Shown piece after piece: positions 45,183-53,704 of a DNA stretch of 64,000 bases. Within the stretch, counting starts at the first letter, position 1. Each line of letters starts with the position of its first letter. Made by a program: the position numbers and the translations under genes. The notes under the pieces were generated by a model. That model was given only the letters and a program-made list of their open reading frames with translations. It was not told the origin of the DNA and did no database searches. This stretch comes from Ruicaihuangia caeni (GTDB taxonomy: Bacteria > Actinomycetota > Actinomycetes > Actinomycetales > Microbacteriaceae): positions 186,001-250,000 of the forward strand of contig NZ_JASATX010000004.1 in assembly GCF_029952955.1 (NCBI RefSeq), read 5' to 3'.

Positions 45183-45205
45183 AACGATTAGTACACTAAC
45201 GATTA
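45183..45205. promoter_or_regulatory. Divergent promoter and operator of the MarR-type gene
   Basis: An inverted repeat TTAGT-AC-ACTAA (45188-45199) is itself the -10 box of both directions: TACACT (45192-45197) for the regulator and TAGTGT on the minus strand (45193-45198) for the zinc-site protein. It lies within a direct repeat AACGATTA (45183-45190 and 45198-45205). The regulator ATG is seven bases after its -10, so its mRNA is predicted leaderless. MarR proteins bind such short dyads, hence autoregulation is likely. Confidence 0.65.
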
Positions 45206-45669
45206 TGGCAGGCGACCTCCTCTCGCTCGACCGCCAGGTGTGCTTCGCGCTGGCGGTCGCTTCGCGGAACGTCATCGGCCTGTATCGACCATTGCTCGAG
45301 CCATTGGGGCTCACGCACCCGCAGTACCTGGTGATGCTGGCGCTGTGGGAACGCAGCCCTCGCCGGGTGCGCGATATCGGCGAGGCGCTCTACCTGGAGC
45401 CGGCGACTCTCTCGCCCCTGTTGAAGCGTCTCGAGTCTGCCGGCCTCATCACCCGGGGTCGAAACGCTGAGGATGAGCGCGCGCTCGATGTCGAGCTCAC
45501 AGACGCCGGCCGGGCACTCAAGGCGGAGGCGGAGCGGGTGCCGCCCGCGATCATCGAACAACTGGGGGTGGACGTCTCAGAACTCGAAGAGCTTCGCGAC
45601 CGACTGGTTCAGTTGCTGAATGCGGCAGCGCCGGGCGGCGCCAGGGGGAGCGTCAGCGCCATCGCGTGA
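45205..45669 (+). CDS. MarR-family regulator, OhrR-like
   Basis: 154 residues. The N-terminal LDRQVCFALAVASRN carries a cysteine (C13) at the position used by OhrR to sense organic peroxides. The winged HTH (about 35-100) includes LYLEPATLSPLLKRLESAGLITR and the wing AEDERALDVELT. In the usual system OhrR represses ohr, but no ohr gene is near; the divergent small zinc-site gene is the likely target. Stop codon lies inside a perfect palindrome GTGACAGTGTCAC (45666-45678). Confidence 0.9.
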   Translation: MAGDLLSLDRQVCFALAVASRNVIGLYRPLLEPLGLTHPQYLVMLALWERSPRRVRDIGEALYLEPATLSPLLKRLESAGLITRGRNAEDERALDVELTDAGRALKAEAERVPPAIIEQLGVDVSELEELRDRLVQLLNAAAPGGARGSVSAIA

Positions 45670-45754
45670 CAGTGTCACGCGCGAGCGAGTGAATCCGCGT
45701 GTCGGTCGCCGCTCTTCGGCTGCTGTTGCCTGCGACGCGGCTGCGCAGCGGGCG

Positions 45755-45949
45755 CTAGGCGCCCAGTCGCCGCTTGATCTCGTCAGAGTTCTTCGCGACG
45801 GTGCCGATCGCGATCGCGAGGGTGCACATCCAGACGATCCAGTGCAACGCCAAGCGCCAATCGCGGGGCCCCTTGCGTGTCTGCTGGATGGTTCCCCACC
45901 CGCTGAACATCGCACTCAAGACACTGGTGCTGAGCAGATACTTGCGCAC
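45755..45949 (-). CDS. Small single-helix membrane protein
   Basis: 64 residues from a GTG with an excellent GAGGAGGT four bases before it. A basic N-terminal half (QQTRKGPRDWRLALHW) is followed by one hydrophobic helix IVWMCTLAIAIGTVAK and a charged end. No family recognised. The ribosome site and typical codon use make it a credible gene although short. Confidence 0.65.
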   Translation of the reverse strand: MRKYLLSTSVLSAMFSGWGTIQQTRKGPRDWRLALHWIVWMCTLAIAIGTVAKNSDEIKRRLGA

Positions 45950-45975
45950 TCGACCTCCTCGACTGGCTTCCTACG

Positions 45976-47712
45976 CTAGCTGGAAGCGGTCGAAGACGAC
46001 ACCTTGGCGTCGGTGCTCTCCGTCAGGGCGTCAGTCGAGCGGCTCGGATGCCGTGACGCCAGTTCGTCGAGCGTTCGGCGCACCTCTTCCGCGCGCCGCT
46101 CGTCATCCCAGCCGAGAGCACCGCCGACGACCTCGGCCAGCTCTTCAAGGGCCTCTTGCGAGGCCCTGCCGGTGAAGGCGATCGACGTGCGTCGAAGCAC
46201 GACATCGGCGAGCCTGACGACCGACTCCGCAGTAGCGATCCAGCGGATCTCGCCTCGCGAGTAGTCCTCGAGGGTTGCCAGTGCCTGGTCGTCTTGCGCG
46301 ATCACGGCTGCTGCTTCTGCAGCCCGAGTGCCGTAGCGCTCGAAGAGCGTCCGCATGGTCGCGATCGGAAGACCTTGCGAGTGCTCCGCGAGCCACCTGT
46401 CCTGCTCGCGCTGTGCCGGGTAGCCCTTGCCTCCGCCGATCGGGAGGTCGGTCGTCGACACGGTCCGTTGCACACCCACCTCGGTGAGCACGGTGTCGGC
46501 GAGGTGCTCGCTGACGGCTCGGAAGGTGGTCCACTTTCCGCCCACGAGCGATACGAGGCGAGTGCCCCGCGGTGAGCGGTCGCGTTCGATGCGGTAGTCG
46601 CGGGAGATGAAGCCGGGCGCGGCGTCTCCCTCGCTGGGAAGGGGACGAACTCCTGAGAAGGTGTGCACGATCTGATCGCGGCGCACCTCGATGTCGGGGA
46701 AGACATGGTGCACGAGATCGAGGAAGTACACGATCTCCTCCTCGGAGATGACCGTGTCGAGCTCGCCCCGCGCATGGATGTCGGAAGTCCCGATGAGCAC
46801 GCGGCCGGCCAGCGGGTAGATCAGCACGATGCGGCCGTCGGCGTGCTCGAAGAACACCTCGCGCCCACCGCAGGCTTCGAGGAGATCAGGGTTGTCGACC
46901 ACGATGTGCGAGCCCTTCGTCCCGCCCATCCAGTGGGTGGGACGTCCGAGCGCGGCGTTTGTCATGTCGGTCCACGGACCGGTCGCATTCACCACCAGTC
47001 CAGGGCGCACGGCCGCTTCCTCGCCCGTCGTGCGGTCACGCAGCAGGATGCCGTCTTCGTTCTCGCCGATGACCTCCGTGTAGTTCAGGCTCTCGGCGTT
47101 ACCGGTCGCGAGCGCGTCGACCAGGAGTTCCAGGGCGAGGCGCTCGGGGTCGGCGATCGACGCGTCGAAGTACGCGGCCGTGTACTTGACATCGGGGTTG
47201 AGCCGCGGCATGGCCTCCAGCGACTTCCGGCGCCCATGGAACTTGTGCCGCGGCACCCGGCCGCCGTCCCTCGAATAGAGGTCGTAGAGGATCAGCCCGA
47301 CTTTGACCAGCAGAGCGCCTCGCTCCGCCGGGCGACCGCTGCGTCGGTGACGGATCAGTCGCAGGGGGGCGCTGATGAGACCCGACCACGTGCTGAACAG
47401 CGGGACCACGGTCTCCAGCGGGCGAACGCGGTGCGGGGCGAGACGAAGCAGCCGATTGCGCTCGCGCACGGACTCCTGCACCAGCCGGAACTCGCCATTC
47501 TCCAGGTACCGGATGCCGCCGTGGATCATGTGCGAGGAGGCCGCCGAGGCGCCGGAGCAGTAGTCGTTGCGCTCGACGAGCACCGCGTTGATGCCCTGCA
47601 GTGCGAGCTCGCGCAGCGTGGCGATGCCATTGATGCCGCCACCGACGATGAGCACGCTCTCGGCGCCGCCCTCGCGCAGTCGTCGTTGTGCTGCTTGCAT
47701 CCGCTCGGCCAT
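45976..47712 (-). CDS. glpD: FAD-dependent glycerol-3-phosphate dehydrogenase
   Basis: Membrane-associated flavoenzyme that oxidises glycerol 3-phosphate to dihydroxyacetone phosphate and passes electrons to quinone. 578 residues. The FAD loop is LIVGGGINGIATLREL near residue 20, followed by CSGASAASSHMIHGG; C-terminal DAO_C domain from about residue 400. The start at 47712 (MAERMQAA) has GGGGAG about 11 bases upstream. It has its own predicted promoter and a 35-bp dyad shared with the TRAP operon, and its partner glycerol kinase is about 10 kb away at the end of that operon. Confidence 0.96.
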   Translation of the reverse strand: MAERMQAAQRRLREGGAESVLIVGGGINGIATLRELALQGINAVLVERNDYCSGASAASSHMIHGGIRYLENGEFRLVQESVRERNRLLRLAPHRVRPLETVVPLFSTWSGLISAPLRLIRHRRSGRPAERGALLVKVGLILYDLYSRDGGRVPRHKFHGRRKSLEAMPRLNPDVKYTAAYFDASIADPERLALELLVDALATGNAESLNYTEVIGENEDGILLRDRTTGEEAAVRPGLVVNATGPWTDMTNAALGRPTHWMGGTKGSHIVVDNPDLLEACGGREVFFEHADGRIVLIYPLAGRVLIGTSDIHARGELDTVISEEEIVYFLDLVHHVFPDIEVRRDQIVHTFSGVRPLPSEGDAAPGFISRDYRIERDRSPRGTRLVSLVGGKWTTFRAVSEHLADTVLTEVGVQRTVSTTDLPIGGGKGYPAQREQDRWLAEHSQGLPIATMRTLFERYGTRAAEAAAVIAQDDQALATLEDYSRGEIRWIATAESVVRLADVVLRRTSIAFTGRASQEALEELAEVVGGALGWDDERRAEEVRRTLDELASRHPSRSTDALTESTDAKVSSSTASS

Positions 47713-47776
47713 GAAAATTCCGCTCCCCTTCTGGCGGCGCGTCATCGTGCCGCTCCGGATCATCATGGGAGGCGCG

Positions 47777-47811
47777 TGCACGCAAGTTCAAGCCGAGTGA
47801 ACGAACGTGCA
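47777..47811 (-). promoter_or_regulatory. 35-bp dyad operator and -35 box of glpD
   Basis: Perfect two-part dyad: outer arms TGCACG/CGTGCA and inner arms GTTCA/TGAAC, each pair separated by three bases, around a seven-base centre. On the minus strand TTGAAC inside it serves as a -35 box, with CATGAT as -10 about 18 bases further. The same layout occurs before the TRAP operon at 48964. Likely bound by the SorC-family regulator encoded next door. Confidence 0.7.
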
Positions 47812-47880
47812 GTGGTTGCACGAATGCTCGCCGACCGGCCGGTTCTTGAAGCCGGTTTCGGAGTCGGCTCGGGAGTTCTG

Positions 47881-48834
47881 TCAGTTCAGGAGCTCTCGCG
47901 CGAACCAGGTGGCCGTCGGCTCGTCGATCACGATGTCGGAGACGAGGCCGGCCTCAAGTGCGCCTCGAAGGGCAAGGAGCCGCCCTCTGCCGGCAACGAC
48001 GCAGATGCGGCGCGGCACCTTGCGCAGCGTCTCGAAGTCGGGTCCGGTCGAGCGGGCGTTGAGCGGAATCCCATCAGAGGTGCCATCGGCCCTGAAGAAC
48101 ACCGTCGCGATGTCACCGACGACACCCGCCTGCGCGAGTCCCGCGTAGTCGTCCCGATCCAGATAGTCGGCGCGGTACACCTTGCCTGGCACCTGGGAGC
48201 GAGGCGATCCGATGCCGAAGAGCGCGATATCGAGTTGCCGCTGCAGCTCGAGCACCCGTCGCACACTGCGCTCCTTCCACATCGCGGCCTTGGTTGCGGG
48301 ATTGTCGAAGAAGGCCGGAACCGGGAAGTGCTCGCTCTCGGAGCCGAACGCTCGTGCGAAGCGTCGTAGGATCTCGCCCGCCACTTCGACGCCGCTCGCG
48401 GCGCTGCTCGCGGCGCCGTTGAGCTGGACGACCTTGGTGCGAGTGAGGTCCTTCGGCGACAGGTGCCGGCTCACGGCTGTGAGAGTGGAGCCCCAGGCGA
48501 TGCCGAGCGACATCCCCGATTCGAAGTGCTGCCCGAGCAGCCTGGCGGTGCCCGCGGCAACGCGATCGAGCACATCCACGTCGCTGAGTTGCCTCGGTAC
48601 GGGCACGAGGTGCGCCGTGACGCCGAAACGTCGCGCGATGGTGTTCAGGACGTGCGGGTTCTGGTCGCTCGGCAGCTCGACCTCGATCTTCACGATGCCC
48701 AGCTGCCGGGCGCGCGCGAGCATCCGCGACACCGTCGAGCGCGAGGTGTTCAGGTCTCGCGCGATGGCGTCCATGGTGAGTTCCTGCACGTAGTACAGGT
48801 GGGCTGCGCGGTGCAGTTCGTGCGTCGACTCCAT
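47881..48834 (-). CDS. SorC-family sugar-binding transcription regulator
   Basis: 317 residues. N-terminal HTH (about 15-50): ELTMDAIARDLNTSRSTVSRMLARAR, followed by the large SorC sugar-phosphate-binding domain (about 60-315) with GIAWGSTL, VVQLNGA and a C-terminal AALRGALEAGLVSDIVIDE. SorC proteins are homotetramers whose DNA binding is changed by a phosphorylated sugar or small acid. It sits between glpD and the divergent TRAP operon, and two similar large dyads lie in front of both, so it is the likely common regulator. Confidence 0.92.
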   Translation of the reverse strand: MESTHELHRAAHLYYVQELTMDAIARDLNTSRSTVSRMLARARQLGIVKIEVELPSDQNPHVLNTIARRFGVTAHLVPVPRQLSDVDVLDRVAAGTARLLGQHFESGMSLGIAWGSTLTAVSRHLSPKDLTRTKVVQLNGAASSAASGVEVAGEILRRFARAFGSESEHFPVPAFFDNPATKAAMWKERSVRRVLELQRQLDIALFGIGSPRSQVPGKVYRADYLDRDDYAGLAQAGVVGDIATVFFRADGTSDGIPLNARSTGPDFETLRKVPRRICVVAGRGRLLALRGALEAGLVSDIVIDEPTATWFARELLN

Positions 48835-48857
48835 GCTGTCCAAGCGATTTTCCCCTC

Positions 48858-48871
48858 TGAACGGCCGTGCA
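48858..48871 (+). promoter_or_regulatory. Half-site of the SorC-type operator in the regulator's own leader
   Basis: TGAACGGCCGTGCA matches the right arm of the glpD dyad at 11 of 11 fixed positions (TGAAC, three free bases, CGTGCA). It lies 24 bases in front of the regulator's start codon. The second arm is not recognisable, so autoregulation is only a suggestion. Confidence 0.45.
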
Positions 48872-48963
48872 TCCTCCGTGCACGATATCGCGCACCGCAG
48901 CCGGGCCGCGCATCCTCTGCCGCGCCCCAGCGGTAGATTCCCGGGGGCTATCCGCTCGCCACG

Positions 48964-49012
48964 TGCACGTTTTCTCACTCAACTTGATCGCGCGTTCATT
49001 GACTTGCATAGT
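48964..49012 (+). promoter_or_regulatory. TRAP operon promoter with 35-bp dyad operator
   Basis: The dyad 48964-48998 has left arm TGCACG/TCTCA and right arm TGATC/CGTTCA with the same 3- and 7-base spacings as the glpD dyad; the two 35-bp sites match at 26 positions. The -35 box TTGATC (48984-48989) lies in the dyad, and the -10 box CATAGT is at 49007-49012 after 17 bases. Start near 49019 leaves a leader of about 97 bases. Binding would cover the -35 box, so repression is likely. Confidence 0.7.
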
Positions 49013-49115
49013 GAGTCACCGATGAGACAGCCCGTGTTCATCGGCGGGCACCACAGCAGACGGCCGCAGTCACCCGACAGGGAGACTGCGCCATCAACGA
49101 CGATGGGAGAACGAC

Positions 49116-50282
49116 ATGGGCACTAGCGAGCACTCGCAGCCCGTCACGCACTTCAAGCGGCGCGCGGCGTCCGCGATCGCGATCGCCTCTGGCGCGGCCC
49201 TCGCGCTCGCGGCGTGCGCGCCGAGCGGCGACAGCGGCGACGCCGCCACCGACGAGAGCAAGCCGGTGACGCTCAGCGTCGCGAGCTTCCTCATCGACGG
49301 CACCCCGAACGCCGACATGGTGCACTGGTGGATGGACTACGTCGAGGAGGAGAGCGGCGGAAGCATCACGTTCGACTACTTCGCGAACGAGTCGCTCTGC
49401 CCCGGCGCTGAGATCGTGCAGTGCGTCAGCGACGGACGGGCCGACCTCGGTGTCACCGTGCCCAGCTACACGCCCGACAAGTTCCCCCTGCAGAACCTGA
49501 GCGCGCTGCCGTTCATGACCGACGACAACGCGGCCATGATGCGCGCCTTCTACACCCTCGGCCAGGAGAGCGAGCCCTTCGCCGACGAGAGTGCACGCAT
49601 CGGGCTCAAGGCCCTCGGGTACTGGCCCGCCGGTGCGTCGCTGTTCGGCTCCAAGACGCCGCTCGAGTCGATCGAAGACCTCGAGGGCATCCGGATCCGC
49701 GCCGTGGGCGACGGACTGCTCTCGGCAATGGAAGCAGTCGGCGCGTCGCCCGTCGCTCTCACCGCCGGTGAGATGTACGAGGGCGTCGAGCGCGGTGTCA
49801 TCGACGCGGTCGCGAACAACATCGACGCGCCCATCTCGTACAAGCTCACCGAGGTGCTCGACCACTGGACCGACACCGGCTACGGGCACTACATCACCAT
49901 CGGTCTCTGGATCTCGCAGTCGGTGTACGACTCGCTCTCGGCTGAGCAGCAGGCCGTGATCGACGACGCCGAGGAGAAGCTCAACACGGGCACCGGTATC
50001 GAGGCATTCGCGAAGACCGCCGCCACCCAGTGCGACTACATGATCGAGCAGGAGAACGTCTCGCTCGTTCGCTGGGCCGACGCCGATATCGCCGAGTTCA
50101 AGAAGGTCACCGGCACCAAGGCGAAGGATACCTGGGTCAAGGCAGCGGAAGCCGCCGGTGTGGCCGAAGCAGCCGAGGTGCTCGAGCGCTACGAGGAACT
50201 CCTCGCCGAGTACGGCTCCGACGAGGACAGCCGTGTTGCTCCTCTCGCCGACTGCGCGGAGCGCTTCGCCAACGAGCGCTGA
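49116..50282 (+). CDS. TRAP transporter substrate-binding lipoprotein (DctP type)
   Basis: 388 residues. Lipobox LAAC near residue 34, so it is anchored outside the membrane. The DctP fold shows the ligand arginine in LEGIRIRAVG near residue 195 and PVALTAGEMYEGVERGVIDAVANN, the usual hinge stretch. TRAP systems import small carboxylates with a sodium or proton gradient and no ATP. Predicted ligand is an organic acid; its identity is open. First gene of the operon with DctQ and DctM. Confidence 0.93.
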   Translation: MGTSEHSQPVTHFKRRAASAIAIASGAALALAACAPSGDSGDAATDESKPVTLSVASFLIDGTPNADMVHWWMDYVEEESGGSITFDYFANESLCPGAEIVQCVSDGRADLGVTVPSYTPDKFPLQNLSALPFMTDDNAAMMRAFYTLGQESEPFADESARIGLKALGYWPAGASLFGSKTPLESIEDLEGIRIRAVGDGLLSAMEAVGASPVALTAGEMYEGVERGVIDAVANNIDAPISYKLTEVLDHWTDTGYGHYITIGLWISQSVYDSLSAEQQAVIDDAEEKLNTGTGIEAFAKTAATQCDYMIEQENVSLVRWADADIAEFKKVTGTKAKDTWVKAAEAAGVAEAAEVLERYEELLAEYGSDEDSRVAPLADCAERFANER

Positions 50283-50325
50283 GCGCTAGGCGCGGCCGGC
50301 CAGTACGTCTGAAAGACGAAGGTTC

Positions 50326-50868
50326 ATGATGAAAATCCTCGACACGATCTCGAGCAAGGTCTCCGGAGCCGCGGCGGTGCTCGCAACGGTGTGCACCCTG
50401 CTCCTCGCGCTCGCGATCACCGCCGATGTCCTCGCCCGGTTCCTGACCGGCAGGAGTCTCGTCGGCATGGTGGAACTGTCGGAGACGCTCCTCGTGTCGA
50501 TGGTGTTCCTCGGGCTCGCATATTGCGGGTACCTCGGGGCTCACATCTCGATGAACCTCGTCACAGCCGCGCTGCCCGGCCGCGCTGCAGCGGTAGCACG
50601 CACCATCGCGTACGCGCTGGTCACTGCACTACTCGTGTGGATGCTGTGGGCGACCGCCGGCCGGGCGCTCGACTCGTTCTTCTCAGGAGAGTTCAAGTTC
50701 GGCCTCGCGCAATGGCCGCTCTGGCCCGCCCGCACCGCGATCGCGGTCGGCATCCTCATCACCATCCCGGTCTTCCTGCTGACGTTGTGGGGCAACGTCC
50801 TGGCGATCTTCGGCAAGCAGGCAGCTGTCGCGCCTCCTGCCGAAGACCCGACGAAGGTCGCCGCCTGA
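50326..50868 (+). CDS. TRAP transporter small permease (DctQ type)
   Basis: 180 residues with four hydrophobic segments (about 13-37, 52-72, 88-110 and 135-160), the DctQ layout. VLARFLTGRSLVGMVELSETLLV is the conserved loop between helices 1 and 2. It helps the large DctM subunit couple the ion gradient to transport. Two adjacent ATGs (50326, 50329) are possible. Confidence 0.92.
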   Translation: MMKILDTISSKVSGAAAVLATVCTLLLALAITADVLARFLTGRSLVGMVELSETLLVSMVFLGLAYCGYLGAHISMNLVTAALPGRAAAVARTIAYALVTALLVWMLWATAGRALDSFFSGEFKFGLAQWPLWPARTAIAVGILITIPVFLLTLWGNVLAIFGKQAAVAPPAEDPTKVAA

Positions 50869-50899
50869 GCGCCCCGCGCGCTCGATCTAGGGAGCATCG

Positions 50900-52321
50900 A
50901 TGATCATCGACACCTCACTCATCATCGTCATCGTCTTGGCGGCGCTGTTCATTCTGCTTGCCCTCGAGACGCCGGTGGCCTTCGCCCTCGGTCTTTCCGG
51001 GGCCCTCGGCCTCGTGCTGCTGCACAACTTCGGCTATGCCACGAACGTTCTGGGCTCAGTGCCGTTCACGGCGTCGTCGAGCTTCACACTGACGATGATC
51101 CCCATGTTCATCCTGATGGGCACGCTGGCGGTGAAGGCGCGAATAGCAGAGCATGTGTTCGCGATCGCCAACCGTGTGTTCCGCAAGCTCCCGGGCGGCC
51201 TCGGCTGTGCCACCGTCATGGCGTGCGCCGGTTTCGCGGCGGTCTCCGGGTCCAGCGTCGCCACGGCCGCGACGATGTCGCAGATGGCCGTCGGCGAGAT
51301 GCGCAAGTACGGGTACCCCGCCCACTTCGCGACCGGCATCGTCGCGGTTGCCGGGACGCTCGGAGTGATGATCCCGCCGAGCATCATGCTCGTGCTCTAC
51401 GCGGTGCTTTCGAGTGAGTCGCCAGCCGCGGTGCTCGCTGCGGGCATCGTTCCCGGCCTGCTCTCCGCCCTGGCGTACATCATCTACATCATGGTCGTGG
51501 CGCGACGCGTGATCGTGCAATCCACGTCGACCTTGGAGAGCGCGCTGGAAGACGCTGCGCTCGGTGCCGACACTATGCGCGTCGAGGTCGCAGGCTCGGG
51601 TGCGACCGCAGTGCAGACGAAGACGCGTCTCGCGCCCGCTCTTCCGCCGCTCAGCAGCCTGCCCTGGCGGGGTCTCGTACGGATCGGCGTACTCTTCCTC
51701 ATCGTCATGGGCGGGCTCTACACCGGGTTCGTGACCCCGACCGAATCCGCCGCCATCGGTGCTCTCGCCGCGCTGGCGATCATGGTCATCGAGCTCCGGC
51801 GCGACGGGTTCGCGAAAATGCGGTCGACTGCTGTCTCTGCGCTGAAGGAATCCGCCGTATCCACGACGACCGTGTTCGCGATCGTCGTCGGATCGATGGT
51901 GCTCTCGACTTTCTTCGTGGCCTCGCGCGTGCCGCACCGACTCACCGAGTGGGTCACCTCGCTGGACGTTCCCGGCTGGATGATCGTGGCGATCCTGCTG
52001 CTGCTCCTCATCCCAATGGGGATGGCGCTGGAATCGATCTCGATCCTCGTCATCTGCGTGCCCCTGATGCACCCGATCGTGACGGGTCTCGGATTCGATG
52101 GCGTCTGGTTCGCGATCCTCGTGGTGAAGCTGATCGAAGTGGGCCTCGTCACCCCGCCCGTGGGGGTGAGCTGCTTCGTTGTGGCGGGCACCACAGGAGT
52201 TCCCGTGCAGACCGTGTTCCGAGGCATCCTGCCGCTCGTGCTGGTCGAACTGGGGGTCGTGGTGATGCTCTTCATCTGGCCCGACCTCGTGCTGTTCTTG
52301 CCGTCCCTCGTCGTGCAGTAA
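50900..52321 (+). CDS. TRAP transporter large permease (DctM type)
   Basis: 473 residues, about 12 hydrophobic segments. Family motifs SGSSVATAATMSQMAVGEMRKYGY near residue 115 and IPPSIMLVLYAV after it. This is the transport subunit. A charged cytoplasmic insert near residues 205-240 is longer than in many DctM proteins. Start preceded by AGGGAGCATCG. The SDR gene follows with a 55-base gap. Confidence 0.95.
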   Translation: MIIDTSLIIVIVLAALFILLALETPVAFALGLSGALGLVLLHNFGYATNVLGSVPFTASSSFTLTMIPMFILMGTLAVKARIAEHVFAIANRVFRKLPGGLGCATVMACAGFAAVSGSSVATAATMSQMAVGEMRKYGYPAHFATGIVAVAGTLGVMIPPSIMLVLYAVLSSESPAAVLAAGIVPGLLSALAYIIYIMVVARRVIVQSTSTLESALEDAALGADTMRVEVAGSGATAVQTKTRLAPALPPLSSLPWRGLVRIGVLFLIVMGGLYTGFVTPTESAAIGALAALAIMVIELRRDGFAKMRSTAVSALKESAVSTTTVFAIVVGSMVLSTFFVASRVPHRLTEWVTSLDVPGWMIVAILLLLLIPMGMALESISILVICVPLMHPIVTGLGFDGVWFAILVVKLIEVGLVTPPVGVSCFVVAGTTGVPVQTVFRGILPLVLVELGVVVMLFIWPDLVLFLPSLVVQ

Positions 52322-52376
52322 CGCATCCCAGCAACTCGCGACCGGGCCGAAACCCCCTCGTTCCTTAAGGAGAAGT

Positions 52377-53132
52377 ATGTCTACCGACAGCAGCCCCCGT
52401 TCCGACCTCCGGTTCGACTTCAGCGGTCGCAAGGTGATCCACACGGGTTCGGCCCAGGGCATCGGCCGCGCAACTGTCGAGCGCTTCCTCGCGGATGGCG
52501 CGACGGTCGTCGCGGTCGACCTCGACACCTCCGCGCTCACCGAACTGGCGGAGCGGAGCGACGGGGCCCTGCACCTGATCGACGGTGACGTCGCGGATCC
52601 TGAGACCGCGGCTCGCGCCGTCGCAGCGCTCGACGGCGAGGTCGACATCCTCATCAACAACGCCGGCGTGCTGCGCGACCGCATCCACTGGAAGCTCACG
52701 GACGATGACTGGACGCGTGTGCTCGACGTGCATCTGCGGGGCACCTTCAACTTCATCCGCGCCTGTACGCCGGCGATGAGGAAGGCCGGTTACGGCCGGA
52801 TCATCAACACCACGTCGTACGCCGGCATCCGCGGCAACTTCGGCCAGGCGAACTACTCCGCTGCGAAGGCGGGCATCATCGGCCTCACGAAGGCCGTCGC
52901 GAAGGAGGTCGCGGCGTTCGGCGTCACGGTCAACGCGATCAGCCCGAACGCGCAGACCGCCATGATCGATTCGATTCCGGAGGAGCGGCGCGAGGAGATC
53001 CGCAAGGAGGTGCCGATGCAGCGCTTCTCGAGCACCGACGAGGTGGTGCCCGCCATCGCCTTCCTCGCCTCGGCCGAAGCCGGCTACATCACGGGCGTGG
53101 TCGTGCCGGTGGATGGCGGCATCTCGATCTAG
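52377..53132 (+). CDS. Short-chain dehydrogenase/reductase, FabG-like
   Basis: 251 residues, classical SDR. NAD(P) site TGSAQGIGRAT near residue 22, NNAGV near 97, and the Ser-Tyr-Lys triad in NTTSYAGIRGNFGQANYSAAKAG near residues 144-164. In this operon it would oxidise or reduce a 3-hydroxyacyl-CoA or related intermediate. AAGGAGAAGT before the ATG is a strong ribosome site. Substrate not readable from sequence. Confidence 0.93.
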   Translation: MSTDSSPRSDLRFDFSGRKVIHTGSAQGIGRATVERFLADGATVVAVDLDTSALTELAERSDGALHLIDGDVADPETAARAVAALDGEVDILINNAGVLRDRIHWKLTDDDWTRVLDVHLRGTFNFIRACTPAMRKAGYGRIINTTSYAGIRGNFGQANYSAAKAGIIGLTKAVAKEVAAFGVTVNAISPNAQTAMIDSIPEERREEIRKEVPMQRFSSTDEVVPAIAFLASAEAGYITGVVVPVDGGISI

Positions 53133-53229
53133 TCGCCTCGATCTCGTCGCCCCGACCGGTCGACGCATCCAGCGGCACGGCGCCGGCCGCTCAACCGGTG
53201 CCACCACCATCTATCGAAGGAAGACAGCA

Positions 53230-53673
53230 ATGGAACTCACCCTCGAACAGGTTCGCAACGCGGACCAGCTCGACCTCGGCACCAGCGAGTGGTTCACCGT
53301 CACGCAGGAGCTCATCAACAAGTTCAGTGAGCTCACCACGGATGACCAGTGGATTCACGTCGATGTCGAGCGCGCTGCAAAGGGCCCCTTCGGAGCGACG
53401 ATCGCTCACGGCTACCTGGTCGTGTCACTGATCTCTCAGTTCCTCGACGAGCTGCTCGTCATCACCGACCGCTCGCTCACCGTGAACTACGGCATCGACC
53501 GGCTGCGCTTCACCGGCCCGGTTCGCGCCGGCGCGCGCATTCGCATGCACATGACTATTGCTCGCACGCGCGTGAAGGGCGATGCTGCCATTGCAGAGCT
53601 CGACCTGCGTCTCGAAGCCGAAGGCGAAGAGAAGCCCGTGCTCGTGGGCACCGCGCTCTTCCGTTTCAGCTGA
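53230..53673 (+). CDS. MaoC family dehydratase
   Basis: 147-residue hot-dog protein. The hydratase motif reads LTTDDQWIHVDVERA near residue 37: Asp and His of the catalytic pair are kept, in the WIHVD variant common among stand-alone MaoC enzymes. It should add or remove water on an enoyl-CoA or similar intermediate. Start chosen at MELTLEQV. Operon position between the SDR and an acyl-CoA ligase fits a beta-oxidation-like step. Confidence 0.9.
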   Translation: MELTLEQVRNADQLDLGTSEWFTVTQELINKFSELTTDDQWIHVDVERAAKGPFGATIAHGYLVVSLISQFLDELLVITDRSLTVNYGIDRLRFTGPVRAGARIRMHMTIARTRVKGDAAIAELDLRLEAEGEEKPVLVGTALFRFS

Positions 53674-53704
53674 ACCGTTCCACAACACCGAGAAGGGGTC
53701 ATCG

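Noticed and set aside
45666-45678. Perfect palindrome GTGACAGTGTCAC as an operator
   Set aside because: It overlaps the stop codon of the MarR-type gene with no downstream gene in the same direction; more likely a minor hairpin or chance.
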